Part shown: in pieces, positions 28,073 through 38,153 of the stretch
Layout of the letters: each line of letters opens with the position of its first letter
How positions within the stretch are numbered: position 1 is the stretch's first letter
Source of the DNA: Beijerinckia mobilis
GTDB lineage: Bacteria > Pseudomonadota > Alphaproteobacteria > Rhizobiales > Beijerinckiaceae
Assembly (NCBI RefSeq): GCF_000745425.1
Contig: NZ_JQJH01000005.1
Span: forward strand, 1 to 64,000
Reading direction: 5' to 3'
Length of the DNA: 64,000 nt
Translations under genes and position numbers: made by a program
The notes under the pieces: generated by a model
Told to the model about the DNA's origin: nothing
Database searches by the model: none
The model's input: only the letters and a program-made list of their open reading frames with translations

Positions 28073-28534
28073 TCAGGCCTTGCGTGGCGGTCGGCGCATG
28101 GGCGCTGGCATTAGCCCGGGCGTCCAGGCGTCGGAGCGTGCGTCATGGATGAAAAGGGTCGCCGGTGGCTGGGCGAAACCTATTGCATGGCTGGTGATGA
28201 GTCCCAGCAGAACCGGCGCGCAGCAGGAAACCGGATTATCGCCAGATCCATGGTCGCAAGGCAGCGGTCGCGAATCGTCCCGATGGCCGATGGATGTCCT
28301 GTCCGCTTCCTGCTTCAACCCATGATGCACAGAATGGCCTGAGTATAGCGAGGCCATCTGACCATTATGGGCTTGTGTGAGGATCGGCCTGTGCCCCAGG
28401 TTGTCGCCATGCGCCAGCACGCGTCCGCTGGCCAGCATGGCCAGGATCGAGACGGCAAGTGCCACAAGCATGAGGCGATAGACGAGCAAGCCAGCGGTCC
28501 TCGAAAGCTTGGTGGAGATTCTCTGCGTGCACAA
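28073..28534 (-). CDS. CopL/DUF2946-like periplasmic protein
   Basis: A 153-residue protein with a membrane or signal segment (about 18-40, YRLMLVALAVSILAMLASG), many His residues (HGDNLGHRP, GHSVHHGLK) and the motif CDHGSGDNPVSCCAPV. It ends in APMRRPPRKA, an ending common to small copper-associated proteins of the CopL/DUF2946 type. It is first in the copper operon and may sense or bind copper, but this is inference. It could also be called simply a hypothetical His/Cys-rich protein. Confidence 0.6.
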   Translation of the reverse strand: MCTQRISTKLSRTAGLLVYRLMLVALAVSILAMLASGRVLAHGDNLGHRPILTQAHNGQMASLYSGHSVHHGLKQEADRTSIGHRDDSRPLPCDHGSGDNPVSCCAPVLLGLITSHAIGFAQPPATLFIHDARSDAWTPGLMPAPMRRPPRKA

Positions 28535-29124
28535 TGACCCGCATGGTCAGATCCATGACCTGTCCATGGTGGCCCGCCCGACGATTGAAGGAGGCAGGTG
28601 GATAGTTAAAAAATCGCATGTTCCTGAAAATCCGACAAGTCGAATTTTGCCTGTCACGGCCCGGCCGGAGGGGCGGGCGATCAACCGAAGGCGTCACGCT
28701 CTGTTGAATGAGGTTTTGGCCTCCCCGGTCCATCGGCATATTTTCCAGAAGGGATGTGCCATGCTAGGAAATGTGCATGCCCTTTGACGAGGCGGGCGCA
28801 ATGCCCAAGCCTCGTTTTCTGGAGCTTCCTCTCCCTTTTCTTTCAAAGGAGGGGAACAGCTCCAACTCGGCCGTCATGTGCGGCCATATAGCCGCGACGT
28901 TCCGTTTGTGTGCCTCACTTCCGCAGGTGGTCGATTCATACGGTTCATTCCGTATCGTTGGCGAAGGTCATGCCTTTACGCATCTGCCTGGTTCGATGCC
29001 CCCGAAGACTCGCGTTCAGGATACTCGCATCACAAATGTCAAAATCCTGTGCCAGTTAACGGCCCAGATGCTCACGGTGTCGTTGGTATGCTTCCCTGGA
29101 AGGTCGTTCCTGTTTCCGTTCCGG
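28535..29124. other. copper operon/Kir channel divergent intergenic region
   Basis: Almost 600 bp with the divergent promoters of the copper operon and the channel gene. An open frame continues upstream of the channel to 28771 but lacks family similarity and codon character. No CueR-type dyad could be assigned with confidence. Confidence 0.35.
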
Positions 29125-30099
29125 ATGTTTGATATGAATGGATTTGAAATAGCGCGCGACAAGATTTTCGCCGCCAATAAAATGGCCCATCACGCCACCA
29201 GACAGGCCAGTGCTTTTCTCAGTTACAAATATCGGAAGCTGGAAGAGCAGACGCATAATAATGTTGTCGTTACCGGCCTTGTGGACCATTTCTGGAGCGA
29301 CCTCTATCACCACGCATTGACGATTTCCTGGCGCGCCTTTTTCTGTTGGTCCATTCTTTTCTTCATCGGCATCAATCTTGGCTTCAGTATGCTTTATGCG
29401 CTGGTGCCGGGGGAGATTGCCAATTTGCGCCCGGGCCATTGGCAGGATTTTTTCTTCTTCAGCATTCAGACTTTCTCGACTGTCGGCTATGGCGGAATGA
29501 CGCCGACCGGGACTTTCGCCAATGCCATGGTCTCGGTGGAAGTGTTCATTGCCATCATGATCAATGCACTTGGTACGGGCCTCGTCTTTGCCCGCTTTTC
29601 GCGGCCGACCGCCCGTGTCCTTTTCAGCAACAAAGCCGTGGTCAGCACAGTCGATGATACTCGTATGTTGAGCATTCGTATCGCCAATTGCCGGCGCAGC
29701 ATCATTCTCTCGATGGATATGGAAATGGCCTTGTCGCGGCTTGTGCAGGGGGAGGGCGGTCGTTACTTTCGCCGCTTCGATCCGCTGCCTTTGATCCAGG
29801 CTCACAGCCCGCTTTTACGCTTCACCACCATGGCGACACATGTCATTGATGAACGCAGTCCACTCAAAGGTCTTAAACTGGATGAGCTGCGCAAGGAAGA
29901 GGCGGAAATCATCATTACCATTACCGGTATTGATGAGGTGACGTCGCAAAGTATTTTTGCACGGACGGCCTATACGTTCGATAACATCCTCCATGACCAC
30001 CATTTCGTCGATATAATCGGGATCGCTCAAGATGGCAGGATCAGCGTGGATTTCTCGCGATTCCATCATACGGAAGAGCACATGCCAGCCACCCATTGA
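29125..30099 (+). CDS. inward-rectifier potassium channel (KirBac family)
   Basis: A 324-residue channel. The slide helix and first transmembrane helix (about 60-95) are followed by the pore helix and selectivity filter TVGYGGM (119-125), the second helix (about 135-160) and the C-terminal immunoglobulin-like IRK domain (about 165-310, with VQGEGGRYFRRFDPLPL and the family region HVIDERSPLKGL). These are KirBac hallmarks; KirBac channels pass potassium under phospholipid and pH control. The start at 29125 or 29134 fits the family N-terminus. It converges with the glycosidase-family gene. Confidence 0.93.
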   Translation: MFDMNGFEIARDKIFAANKMAHHATRQASAFLSYKYRKLEEQTHNNVVVTGLVDHFWSDLYHHALTISWRAFFCWSILFFIGINLGFSMLYALVPGEIANLRPGHWQDFFFFSIQTFSTVGYGGMTPTGTFANAMVSVEVFIAIMINALGTGLVFARFSRPTARVLFSNKAVVSTVDDTRMLSIRIANCRRSIILSMDMEMALSRLVQGEGGRYFRRFDPLPLIQAHSPLLRFTTMATHVIDERSPLKGLKLDELRKEEAEIIITITGIDEVTSQSIFARTAYTFDNILHDHHFVDIIGIAQDGRISVDFSRFHHTEEHMPATH

Positions 30100-30356
30100 C
30101 GGAAAGTGGTATAGACCGTTGAGGCCGAATGGATTTCAGGTGAGTTTGTGTTTGGTCGTTGTTTCGATCGCGCGCACTTGTTGAAGATTAACCAAAGGCC
30201 TGCCCGATGAACGGGCTCGTGAGCCACGCCCACCATTGATGGAAACGCATCAAACCGGGGAAAGCAGTTTCCTTTCTTCGGTTTAATACCGGCGCTCGGC
30301 GATAGGCTTTGACGATTCCGACCGGAATCTGTCGCTGCGGCGGCTTCCTGTCGGCT

Positions 30357-30387
30357 CTCATTGATCCCAGAAATTGGGATCAATGAG
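30357..30387. terminator. hairpin between convergent genes (family B-like palindrome)
   Basis: CTCATTGATCCCA and TGGGATCAATGAG form a 13-bp perfect stem with a five-base loop. It lies between the convergent channel and glycosidase genes and could end either transcript. The sequence also matches the GATCCC palindrome of repeat family B. The rest of 30100-30477 shows no gene. Confidence 0.65.
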
Positions 30388-30477
30388 CCTGACATGAGTC
30401 TTTCAGTGGCCTTTCGAAACGCCCCACTCAAATACAGAGCATTTTTTGAAGCGCTTCAATTTGGGCGCCAAAGCCCT

Positions 30478-31380
30478 CTATTGAAATGGCGGCTTGGGAA
30501 GTTCCAGTGCATGAACGCCAAGCGCGGCAGCGTCATAACGTTCCGAGCCGCCGCTCGGATTGTTGACGATATAGGGTTGTCCGAGCGTATCCGCGCGCAC
30601 CATTTCCGTGGAGCCACCACCATCAAGATTCAATGCGCTGTCGCAGCCGAGCGCGAGCATCAGAGCGGCGGATTGCGCATTTGTCGTGCCCCTCGAATAG
30701 CCGGATACGCGACCGTCGATGACGACGAGGTAAAGGTATCTGTTATGGTCCGACAAGCCGACGACAGTGCGAGGATTGGGGTTCAGGGGGTCGCCCTCGT
30801 TCGGGCTGCTGGCGCTGGTATCCTTGCCATCCTGCACGAGGATCGCCGATCCGGCCACGGCGGTGACTACCTGCGAGGCATCGACCGCGGAGCCGTGGGC
30901 GATGACGGCATTATTGCCGCGGGTGATCGCCAGCACCGCCTCGCTCTGGACGGGATCCGTCGTCGCCGGTGATACGACCTTGCCGTTCGAAACGAGCAGG
31001 CCGATCACGTCCTTCGGTTCGGGATAGGCATTGCAGCAGGGAGAAAAGAAATTTGCATTGATCGCGACGCGCACGCGGTTGTCGATCGCAAATTGGGAGG
31101 TTGTCTCCGAAACCGTCTCCAGCGATCCGCTATGCGCCGTTGTCACGAAGGCGATGCCGGGTGCTTTCAGGTCGATACGCATGATATAGGCATGGCTGAT
31201 TGTCGCCGGGCCACCTGTCGTCGTTGGATTTGACGGGATCGTCGCTGTTTCCTGATCGACACCGAGATAGAGCGGTGAAAACCCGCTTTGTTTAATCGTG
31301 GATGTCGAATCATCTGCCTGGGCTTGCAGGGCAAGGCCCAGAAACATGATTGCTGAAATGATCGCTTTATATCTTCGCAT
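30478..31380 (-). CDS. secreted phosphodiester glycosidase (NAGPA-like) domain protein
   Basis: A 300-residue exported protein. The ATG at 31380 begins a signal peptide (MRRYKAIISAIMFLGLALQAQA). The mature part has the NAGPA/DUF2233 motifs: INANFFSP with nearby cysteine pair (CCN), GLLVSNGKVVSP, PRTVVGL, and LGCDSALNLDGGGSTEM with the catalytic-region Asp and Gly-rich loop. The family removes sugar caps from phosphodiesters, but bacterial substrates are mostly unknown (cell-wall glycopolymers or exopolysaccharide are likely). A longer start at 31437 is less plausible. Confidence 0.88.
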   Translation of the reverse strand: MRRYKAIISAIMFLGLALQAQADDSTSTIKQSGFSPLYLGVDQETATIPSNPTTTGGPATISHAYIMRIDLKAPGIAFVTTAHSGSLETVSETTSQFAIDNRVRVAINANFFSPCCNAYPEPKDVIGLLVSNGKVVSPATTDPVQSEAVLAITRGNNAVIAHGSAVDASQVVTAVAGSAILVQDGKDTSASSPNEGDPLNPNPRTVVGLSDHNRYLYLVVIDGRVSGYSRGTTNAQSAALMLALGCDSALNLDGGGSTEMVRADTLGQPYIVNNPSGGSERYDAAALGVHALELPKPPFQ

Positions 31381-31632
31381 TGTTGGTCTCCTGCCTGTAT
31401 CCACGGTCAATGAGTCGGGCGGCAGCGAGGGTTGCAATAATTGGTAAAACCGCGAAGACGATTTTATGAAGAATTTTGAATGCGTTGATTTGTCTTGGAA
31501 CGATTGCGTTCAGATGGGGTCGGTGTTTTCAGTGCAATGGCTACGAAATCGGCTTGCCCGTTCGAGATCAGTCGGGCGCCTTTTCAAAGAAATAGGCCAT
31601 TGGATGGATTTGGATGTTCAATGGTCTAATAC

Positions 31633-31733
31633 CAAGGCTCGATGAGTATGACTTATTGAGACTTGTCTCCGCGACTGCGGGACGGCAGCTTTCCGCTGAA
31701 CCTCACTGATCCCAACAGACCGAGGTCAGTGAG
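31633..31733 (+). repeat. dispersed intergenic repeat, family B, copy 1
   Basis: Order: an imperfect palindrome around CTCGATGAGT-atg-ACTTATTGAG (31639-31661), a GC-rich spacer (CGCGACTGCGGGACGGCAGC), then CTCACTGA (31702-31709) paired with TCAGTGAG (31726-31733) around GATCCC-type sequence. The same order occurs at 31941-32038 and, inverted, at 44597-44688. Confidence 0.65.
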
Positions 31734-31940
31734 ATTGGGTATAATGCAAGGCATGATCAATTGACTGCATGAGCCAAGATCACTGCTTTATAAAAGCATC
31801 AAATGTGTTCGGAGCGCGTGCCCGTTTGGGCTGATGCTGACGTTGTGATCATAAGGGATCCAGGCCGGACTTCTGTCGGGTGATGAGGCGTTTTGAGGTC
31901 GGGAAAATTTGACGGTGTGGTTACGCTGTGTTGCCCAATG

Positions 31941-32038
31941 CCAAAAGGTGATGAGCATGACTCATCACCTTTTGGCCCCTGCGACCGCAGGGTGGCGGCG
32001 GTCAGTCGAACACCACGGATCATGACATGTCATGATCC
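31941..32038 (+). repeat. dispersed intergenic repeat, family B, copy 2
   Basis: CCAAAAGGTGATGAG (31941-31955) pairs perfectly over 15 bp with CTCATCACCTTTTGG (31961-31975). A spacer CCTGCGACCGCAGGGTGGCG follows, and the block closes with the 22-base perfect palindrome GGATCATGACA/TGTCATGATCC (32017-32038). It lies about 55 bp from the tyrC stop and may also act as its terminator. Confidence 0.7.
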
Positions 32039-32094
32039 CAGCTTTTTGGTGTTACGGGTAAGCAAGGGTGCAAGGCCGCGAATCCTTCAGAAGT

Positions 32095-33048
32095 CTATTC
32101 CGTATCCTCTGGCTGCCGCCGTCCGAAATCGGGTGCGGCGGTTTCCTGACCCTGTTCGATGATGGTTCGGCGGATGGCGCGGGTTCGGGTAAACAGGTTG
32201 AACAGGCCCTCACCATCGTCATGCCGGATCATGCGTTGAAGCGCGATGAGATCTTCCGTGAAGCGGCCGAGCATTTCGATCACTGCTGGTTTGTTATTGA
32301 GAAAAATGTCGCGCCACATCGTCGGATCGGAAGATGCGATGCGGGTGAAATCGCGAAATCCGCCAGCCGAGAATTTTATGACTTCCGATTGTGTGACGGT
32401 TTCGAGATCCGCTGCCGTGCCGACGATATTATAGGCGATGAGATGCGGCACATGGCTGGTAATCGCCAGTACCAGGTCGTGATGCGTCGCCTTCATCATC
32501 TCGACATTGGCGCCGGCGGCAGTCCAGAAGGCGGTGATCCGTGCCAATGCCTGCGCATCAATCTCGGGTGTCGGTGTGAGAATGCACCAGCGGTTGAGAA
32601 ACAGCGTCGCAAATCCCGCGGCGGGCCCTGAATATTCGGTGCCCGCGACGGGGTGAGCCGGCACGAAATGCACATTCTCCGGCAGGCGCGAGGCTACCGA
32701 CTGGATGACGGCGGCTTTGACCGAACCGACGTCGGAGACGATTGTGCCCGGGGCGAGATGAGGAGCGATCGTCTTGGCAATCGCTCCCATAGCGCCGACG
32801 GGAGCGCAGAGGAGCACGAGATCGGCATTCTGAACCGCTTTTTCCGCACTGGGCGCGACGACATCGGCGAGGCCTAGGCGCTCGACCTGGGCGCGGACGT
32901 CCGGATCGCTGTCATAGGCGACGATGCGGGTCGCAAGGCCCTTCCGTTGTGTGACGCGCGCCAGCGAAGATCCGATCAGCCCGATGCCGATCAATGTAAC
33001 TTGCTCGAAGAGGGGCGTCTCGAGCCTCGGCCCCAATCCATCAGTCAC
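32095..33048 (-). CDS. tyrC: prephenate/arogenate dehydrogenase (TyrA/TyrC)
   Basis: A 317-residue NAD(P)-dependent dehydrogenase with the Rossmann motif [16 protein letters not shown] near the N-terminus. Family motifs follow: [23 protein letters not shown] and [15 protein letters not shown] (catalytic-region His). It makes the last oxidative step to tyrosine. A GTG at 33048 overlaps the hisC stop in GTGACTGA; a longer start to 33120 would intrude far into hisC. It is the last gene of the aromatic operon and is followed by a palindromic repeat that could end transcription. Confidence 0.93.
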   Translation of the reverse strand: MTDGLGPRLETPLFEQVTLIGIGLIGSSLARVTQRKGLATRIVAYDSDPDVRAQVERLGLADVVAPSAEKAVQNADLVLLCAPVGAMGAIAKTIAPHLAPGTIVSDVGSVKAAVIQSVASRLPENVHFVPAHPVAGTEYSGPAAGFATLFLNRWCILTPTPEIDAQALARITAFWTAAGANVEMMKATHHDLVLAITSHVPHLIAYNIVGTAADLETVTQSEVIKFSAGGFRDFTRIASSDPTMWRDIFLNNKPAVIEMLGRFTEDLIALQRMIRHDDGEGLFNLFTRTRAIRRTIIEQGQETAAPDFGRRQPEDTE

Positions 33049-34195
33049 GCGGATTGGCTCCCTTGTTCGCGAATTCTCTGAGGCTGTCGATGACGAGCTG
33101 ATTGGCTTCGTCGAGCCCAATGCTCAGACGCAGGCAATGTGGCAGGCCATAGGACGCGACCGAGCGCAGAATAAGTCCGCGTCCTGTCAGGAAGGCGTCG
33201 GCCTCCTGGGCCGTAGCGGCGTCCAGGAAATGCACCAGAAGAAAATTTGCGACGCTTGGCGTGACGGTGAACCCGATTTGGGTGAGCGCTTCGGTAAGCT
33301 TGCCGAGCCAGGCCTCGTTATGGGCGATCGCCCGGTCGACATGGGTTTGGTCTTTGATGGCGGCAATTCCGGCCGCAATCGCCGGTCCGCTGGTGTTGAA
33401 CGGGCCACGTACGCGATTCAGCGCATCCGCGACGGCGGCAGGCGCATAGCACCAGCCAAGCCGCAGCGCGGCCAGACCGTAGATTTTGGAGAAGGTCCGG
33501 GTCATGATGACATTCTCGTGCGTCGCGGCGAGTTCGAGACCGGCCGAATAATCATTGCGGGTCACATATTCCCCATAGGCAGCATCGAGCACCAGCAGGA
33601 CATGGGAGGGCAGGCTGGTTGCGAGCCTTTTGACCTCGGAGAAGGGCAAATAGGTGCCGGTAGGATTGTTCGGATTGGCAATGAACACGATTTTCGTCCG
33701 CAGCGTGACGGCCGCAAGGATCGCATCAATATCGGTGGTGAGGTTCTTCTCGGGGACGACGACGGGTGTGCCGCCGGCGGCGAGAATTGCGATCTTGTAG
33801 ACGAGAAAGCCATGCTCGGTGAAAATACCTTCATCGCCGGGCGCGAGATAGATCGTGGCAAGCAGGGACAGCAGTTCATCCGAACCCGCGCCGCACACGA
33901 TGCGTGCCGGATCAAGTCCATGGTGGGCGGCGATAGCGCTCCGCAAGGCCGTCGCCGTGCCGTCTGGATAGAGTGAAAGCTTTTTTGCGCTGTCGATGAA
34001 AGCCTGTTGCGCTGCGGGCGATGGGCCAAACGGCGTCTCATTCGAGGAAAGTTTGTGTATTTTCGCCGCCCCAGGCGCCGAGCTCTTCCCAGGCACATAG
34101 GGGTCAATGGCGAGGACACCCGCATGCGGCATCGGCTGTGAGAGCGGAAGCGGCGTGATATCGGGAGCGGGAGATGCTGAAAACGATTGGGTCAT
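33041..34195 (-). CDS. hisC: histidinol-phosphate/aromatic aminotransferase (HisC)
   Basis: A 384-residue class I/II aminotransferase of the HisC branch. Motifs: [14 protein letters not shown] near the N-terminus, [21 protein letters not shown] (about 168-180), LDAAYGEY, and the PLP lysine in [16 protein letters not shown]. The place between a chorismate mutase and tyrC suggests it transaminates prephenate or phenylpyruvate-type acids, possibly besides histidinol phosphate. The ATG at 34195 gives the normal length; an N-terminal extension to 34360 is rejected. It overlaps tyrC by eight bases. Confidence 0.92.
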   Translation of the reverse strand: MTQSFSASPAPDITPLPLSQPMPHAGVLAIDPYVPGKSSAPGAAKIHKLSSNETPFGPSPAAQQAFIDSAKKLSLYPDGTATALRSAIAAHHGLDPARIVCGAGSDELLSLLATIYLAPGDEGIFTEHGFLVYKIAILAAGGTPVVVPEKNLTTDIDAILAAVTLRTKIVFIANPNNPTGTYLPFSEVKRLATSLPSHVLLVLDAAYGEYVTRNDYSAGLELAATHENVIMTRTFSKIYGLAALRLGWCYAPAAVADALNRVRGPFNTSGPAIAAGIAAIKDQTHVDRAIAHNEAWLGKLTEALTQIGFTVTPSVANFLLVHFLDAATAQEADAFLTGRGLILRSVASYGLPHCLRLSIGLDEANQLVIDSLREFANKGANPRD

Positions 34196-34232
34196 CGAAA
34201 GAGTCCAGAAAATGAGCCAGAAAGTTAGTCCC

Positions 34233-35171
34233 CTACCTGCTCGCAGCGGTGGGGCTGGCTTTGAGATCGAAACGGGCTGCATGACTGCCGATTTCGGCAA
34301 GACGCGCCTCTCCTGCGCCTGCTTCACGAAGGGCGTGGCGCAAATTTTCGGGCGTGACATCGCCGGGAACGGCGACCATCAGCGATAAGCCGTACCCGTC
34401 AGCGGCATTACCGAGGATAGAGCCACCAATTGAGGCCATGCTTTCCGGTAGCCATCCTTGCCATCGCTCGATGCCGATGGAATAGAGCAAAGTCTCGCGG
34501 GAAGCGGCATCGCTGAGGGGGCGCGCGATGACGAAGAGCGGCATGCCAGCGGGGTGATCAGGGCGCTCGACGAATGGCAGGCGGGCGATGATTTTCGGCG
34601 CCTGCGGATCGCAGAGTGCACGCCACCATGCACCGGCTGCAGCACTCGCCTCGACTTTGACAAGTCCAAGATCTCCTTTGGCTTGCGCCACGGCTTCGAT
34701 CACGCCGCCTGTTCCCTGATGAACGATATAGGGGACGGTGAAGCCGAAATGAAAACGGCAGCAATCGCGCATGGCCGCATCGCCGCCGCTGATGTCGGCG
34801 TGGACGGAATAGGGTGACTGGACATAGGTGAAGGTCGAAATAATTATGCGCCAGATGCTCTCGACCGTGTCCACGGGCAACAGCCCTTCATGGCGGCTGA
34901 CGATTTTGCGCATCATATCGGCTTCCCGGCCGGGCCGGAAGGCCGAGCCTCCACCTTGACGCGCCTTGACGGCGATCAGCCGGTCGATGATCTCGCCGCG
35001 TGCGATCAGCAAAGCATGCAGATCGGCGTCGATGCGATCGATCTCGATCCGTAGATCGGCCAGGGTTTCCTGAGCCAATGAGGAGAGGGCTTGTGAAGGC
35101 TTTGCGTGCATGGGCTTGGCAATAGGATCTTGAACGGAAATGTGCGTCGATTTCGATGTCGTGGGTTCCAC
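34233..35171 (-). CDS. chorismate mutase with prephenate dehydratase-like C-terminal domain
   Basis: A protein of 312 residues from a GTG at 35171, or 292 from an ATG at 35111. The first 100 residues are an AroQ-type chorismate mutase: [20 protein letters not shown], the IAVKARQGG loop and [13 protein letters not shown] with the expected Arg, Lys and Glu residues. The second part (about 130-290) resembles the periplasmic-binding fold of prephenate dehydratase ([20 protein letters not shown]), but the TRF catalytic signature was not found. It precedes hisC by 37 bp. It likely makes prephenate for tyrosine and phenylalanine; dehydratase activity is doubtful. Confidence 0.85.
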   Translation of the reverse strand: MEPTTSKSTHISVQDPIAKPMHAKPSQALSSLAQETLADLRIEIDRIDADLHALLIARGEIIDRLIAVKARQGGGSAFRPGREADMMRKIVSRHEGLLPVDTVESIWRIIISTFTYVQSPYSVHADISGGDAAMRDCCRFHFGFTVPYIVHQGTGGVIEAVAQAKGDLGLVKVEASAAAGAWWRALCDPQAPKIIARLPFVERPDHPAGMPLFVIARPLSDAASRETLLYSIGIERWQGWLPESMASIGGSILGNAADGYGLSLMVAVPGDVTPENLRHALREAGAGEARLAEIGSHAARFDLKASPTAASR

Positions 35172-35536
35172 TCGGTCATGCCCGGTGCGGTTCCGCTGCC
35201 ACTTTCTGCGGTGCGATTCGCTCCCTTTTCAGCGGAACGGAAATCGAAATTTCGAATCGCGAAGCGCGCTACACTAAATTCATTCCGTGGCATCGTGAAG
35301 CGAAACCGTTCATTCTTGCCCCCTTTGATGCCAATTAAGCGAAAATCGCGATAGTTGGGCGGAATTGAGGATTTCTGACGGAAAGGGCTCCGAAATAGCA
35401 AAATGGCCATCGACGTCCGTTTGCGTCAGCAGGCAAGTTCTCCCAGCTCCAGGACCCTGAATGTCTCCGTGCTCGCGAAATCTTATATAAGATATCTATA
35501 TAAGATGGCTGTGGCCTTTTATGTCTCCCCAGTCTT
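35172..35536. other. intergenic region between the aromatic operon and pth
   Basis: No gene seen. An AT-rich palindrome lies at 35480-35506 (ATCTTATAT / ATATAAGAT). The right-hand part is occupied by repeat family A copy 2. Confidence 0.4.
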
Positions 35537-35638
35537 TAAGGCATTGTCCGATAAGGTTGAATCGCCTTGCGGTTCCATGGCCCAGATAATGCTCTTGTTT
35601 TTGAGAGAAGCGTTTCCGGATATATCCGAAACGCCTTA
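35537..35638 (+). repeat. dispersed intergenic repeat, family A, copy 2
   Basis: Begins TTAAGGCATTGTCCGATAAG and ends with the palindrome TTTCCGGATATATCCGAAA followed by CGCCTTA. The last three bases are the stop codon of pth (minus strand), so repeat and gene share an edge. Confidence 0.75.
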
Positions 35639-36232
35639 AAATAGACCATCCTTCGCGAAACCTGCCGCGTCCATGGCATGGAAAACCTTGTTTTGAAAGC
35701 TTTCATCCTCACCCTTGACAAGGAGTGGCGCATTGATGGCGATCGAAAGGCAGAGCGTTTCGACCCAGGCCGATTCGCTTTTGGCGAAGTCGCCCAGGAC
35801 ATAATTGCGGACCATATCCTTGACGCCCGGGTGGCCGATTCCTAGGCGTACTCGCCGATAATCATTGGTGATATGTTGGGTGATGGATTTCAATCCATTA
35901 TGCCCGGCGTTACCGCCACCCTTCTTGACTCGGACCTTGCCAGGGGCGAGATCGAGCTCATCGTGAAAGACGACGACCCGGCTCGCATTGATCTTATAGA
36001 AATGGACGGCGTCGCTGACGGAACGTCCGGATTCATTCATATAAGTTTCTGGCTTGAGGAGAATGACTTTCTCCCCACCGAGCGTTATTTCGCTCGTCAA
36101 TCCTTGAAATCGCGCGCGGAACGCGGATGCGTGAAATTCTCGCGCTAGGGCGTCGATAGCCATGAAACCGATATTATGTCGATTGTTGCTATAGGCCTTG
36201 CCGGGGTTGCCGAGACCGACGAAGAGAAACAT
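35636..36232 (-). CDS. pth: peptidyl-tRNA hydrolase
   Basis: A 198-residue Pth with the N-terminal [23 protein letters not shown], where Asn (of GNPG), Tyr and the catalytic His in RHNIGF are visible. The middle carries [15 protein letters not shown] and [20 protein letters not shown] with catalytic-region Asp, then [11 protein letters not shown]. It recycles tRNA from aborted peptidyl-tRNAs. It follows rplY, the usual order in Rhizobiales, but here with a 610-bp gap between. The stop codon lies in a family A repeat. Confidence 0.97.
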   Translation of the reverse strand: MFLFVGLGNPGKAYSNNRHNIGFMAIDALAREFHASAFRARFQGLTSEITLGGEKVILLKPETYMNESGRSVSDAVHFYKINASRVVVFHDELDLAPGKVRVKKGGGNAGHNGLKSITQHITNDYRRVRLGIGHPGVKDMVRNYVLGDFAKSESAWVETLCLSIAINAPLLVKGEDESFQNKVFHAMDAAGFAKDGLF

Positions 36233-36842
36233 GGCGGCCTACGCGTTTGAAGCATGCCGCGGAGCCTTGCCGGGCGATGCAGGCTGAGAATGGACCGCGC
36301 GAGAATCGCGCGAGCGCGTGGAAAGCAAAAGACAAGCCAGAGAATGTGCCCAAACGAAGAACGGAAATGATGACATTTCCGACGAGCTTACCCTATCGAG
36401 TGTGGGATAGGATCGGATTGTACCGCTTCACAGCCGTACTTTAGCGATTCCCGCTCATTTCTTCTATCTGAGGCAGATGCTAACGATTGCCTCTGCCCTT
36501 GGCATATTTGCTATCACCCTCCAGATCAATCCAAGACAAATGGTCTCGTTCTTCCTGGCCCTTCGGGAGTATCAGTTGAGGCTTTCGCAGGCCGCTTCAT
36601 CGTCTCAAGTGTTTACACCGCCTAAAGCGCATCGCTCCTGGGGCGGGAAGATATGAAATACGTGATATTGCCAATCGACGAGGGCAGATATGCGTCTCTA
36701 TTGAAATGGAATGGTGACGGGAATGGTTATGGTTTCCGTCGTTCTAAAGCGGGCGCCATCCATTGGAACGAATGCAAAAATTGCATTCGTTCCAAGATCT
36801 TTGTTGTGAAGGCTCCGGCAGCTGAAATTCTGCCGAGACCGA
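36233..36842. other. rplY-pth intergenic region
   Basis: In most relatives the two genes are close; here 610 bp separate them. No gene was recognised apart from the hairpin at 36763-36795. Confidence 0.4.
36763..36795 (-). terminator. hairpin downstream of rplY
   Basis: TTGGAACGAATGCAA and TTGCATTCGTTCCAA form a 15-bp perfect stem with an AAA loop, 48 bp beyond the rplY stop. It lacks a T tract, so termination or mRNA 3'-end protection are both possible. Confidence 0.65.
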
Positions 36843-37487
36843 CTATTTCTTCTTGGCGGCGGCAGCCGCCTTGCCTTTGCCTTTGCCTTTGGCGTCTGCG
36901 GCAGGGGCTTCCTCGGCAATCACTACAGGCGGAACGATTGTGACAATCGTGAAATCCTTGCCGGTTTCGATAAGGGAGCAGCCTTCCGGCAAGGGAATTG
37001 CCGAAACATGAAGGGATTCTGCGATTTCCAGGCTTTTTAGGTCAGCGGTGAGTGCTTCTGGGATCGCATCTGCCGGAACTTTCATCTCGATGGCATGACG
37101 GACGATATTCAAAGTACCGCCCTTTTTGACGCCAGGGCAGATATCACCATTAAGAAAGTGAACGGGTACCTGGACCTTCAAGGTGGCACCGGGCTTCAGA
37201 CGCAGAAAATCGACGTGGAGTGGCTGACCCATAACCGGATCAAGCTGATAATCGCGCGGAACGACGCGCTGCTTCGTGCCATCGATCTCGATATCGAATA
37301 GCGTCGTCAGGAAATGTCCCGCATAAATCAGCTTGTTCAATTCACGGAAATCGAGGGTGATCGGCTCGGCGGCATCACCGCCACCGTAGATGACACCTGG
37401 AATGCGACCTTCACGGCGCATGCTACGAGCGGCCCCCTTGCCTGTCCCCGCGCGAACCGTGGCCGCGAGTGTTTTGCGCTCGGCCAT
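36843..37487 (-). CDS. rplY: 50S ribosomal protein L25/CTC
   Basis: A 214-residue long-form L25. The N-terminal 5S rRNA-binding domain carries [21 protein letters not shown] (cited in part as [16 protein letters not shown]). The CTC-type TL5 C-terminal domain follows (about 95-190, [18 protein letters not shown]), and the tail is Ala/Lys-rich ([15 protein letters not shown]). It binds 5S rRNA on the 50S subunit. The ATG at 37487 is chosen over an extension to 37532 because it matches the family start MAERKTLAA. Confidence 0.95.
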   Translation of the reverse strand: MAERKTLAATVRAGTGKGAARSMRREGRIPGVIYGGGDAAEPITLDFRELNKLIYAGHFLTTLFDIEIDGTKQRVVPRDYQLDPVMGQPLHVDFLRLKPGATLKVQVPVHFLNGDICPGVKKGGTLNIVRHAIEMKVPADAIPEALTADLKSLEIAESLHVSAIPLPEGCSLIETGKDFTIVTIVPPVVIAEEAPAADAKGKGKGKAAAAAKKK

Positions 37488-38153
37488 AGTATTAATCCTT
37501 ATTAGAGATCTGAAGAAACTTCCGATCGACACGACGATAACTGTCGCCGATTTGTGCAGAAGTTGGAAAGCACGCCACGCCTCCAGGGGTGTCGGATCGG
37601 CATGCTAAGAGTCTTATAAGCTACCTATCCACCTCTGCGCAAGAGATGAGATTGCGAGAGGAAAGGGCGAAAAGACAGGTGAGATTTATGCTTCCCGAAA
37701 ATGATGCGGCTATCGCCTATGATTATTCCCCCGGCCAGGATGCTGGCTCGAGGCAAGACGTTTCGGGTTGCTTCAAAATTTGGGGCTCCGTCACGCTCTG
37801 CCACGATCCTGCGCGATCGTCGGCGGATCCTCGCCGAGATGTGCTGCAAGCAGGTTAGCGATTTCCGTCAGTACGTGGGCTTCAGTTCGTGCCGCGATTG
37901 TAATCGCTTGAGGCTGGAGCGGCTCCACCCTATCCGAGTTATGGATTTGCAATTTATGCGAAACTCAACGTCATCTTATTATGAAAGATTACAATGATGT
38001 TTTCCAGAAAATGACTATCCATATTTTGTTGTTGATGTCCATTAGCGATCATGCTGTGGAGGTCGCGCCGTTGAGACGACTTTCTGGTGACAGCAGGTTT
38101 CCTATGTTGCAGGTGATCCTCATCGCTGAAATTTGGAACGTCTTCTTCAACGT
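37488..38153. other. intergenic region
   Basis: The first 100 bp hold the rplY promoter. The rest (about 550 bp) shows no gene or strong hairpin. Base composition falls towards the second flagellar block. Confidence 0.35.

Larger units (their letters stand above)
31381..32094. other. intergenic region with two copies of repeat family B
   Basis: Over 700 bp between genes on the same strand. Two repeat copies (31633-31733 and 31941-32038) fill much of it. No gene is convincing in the rest. Confidence 0.5.

Noticed and set aside
28771-29124. N-terminal extension of the potassium channel
   Set aside because: KirBac proteins start near the chosen site, and the extra 118 residues lack codon character or similarity.
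30424-30460. Possible fifth copy of repeat family A (GAGCATTTTTTGAAGCGCTTC)
   Set aside because: Only about twenty bases resemble the family start and the rest does not align, so it is left out of the copy count.
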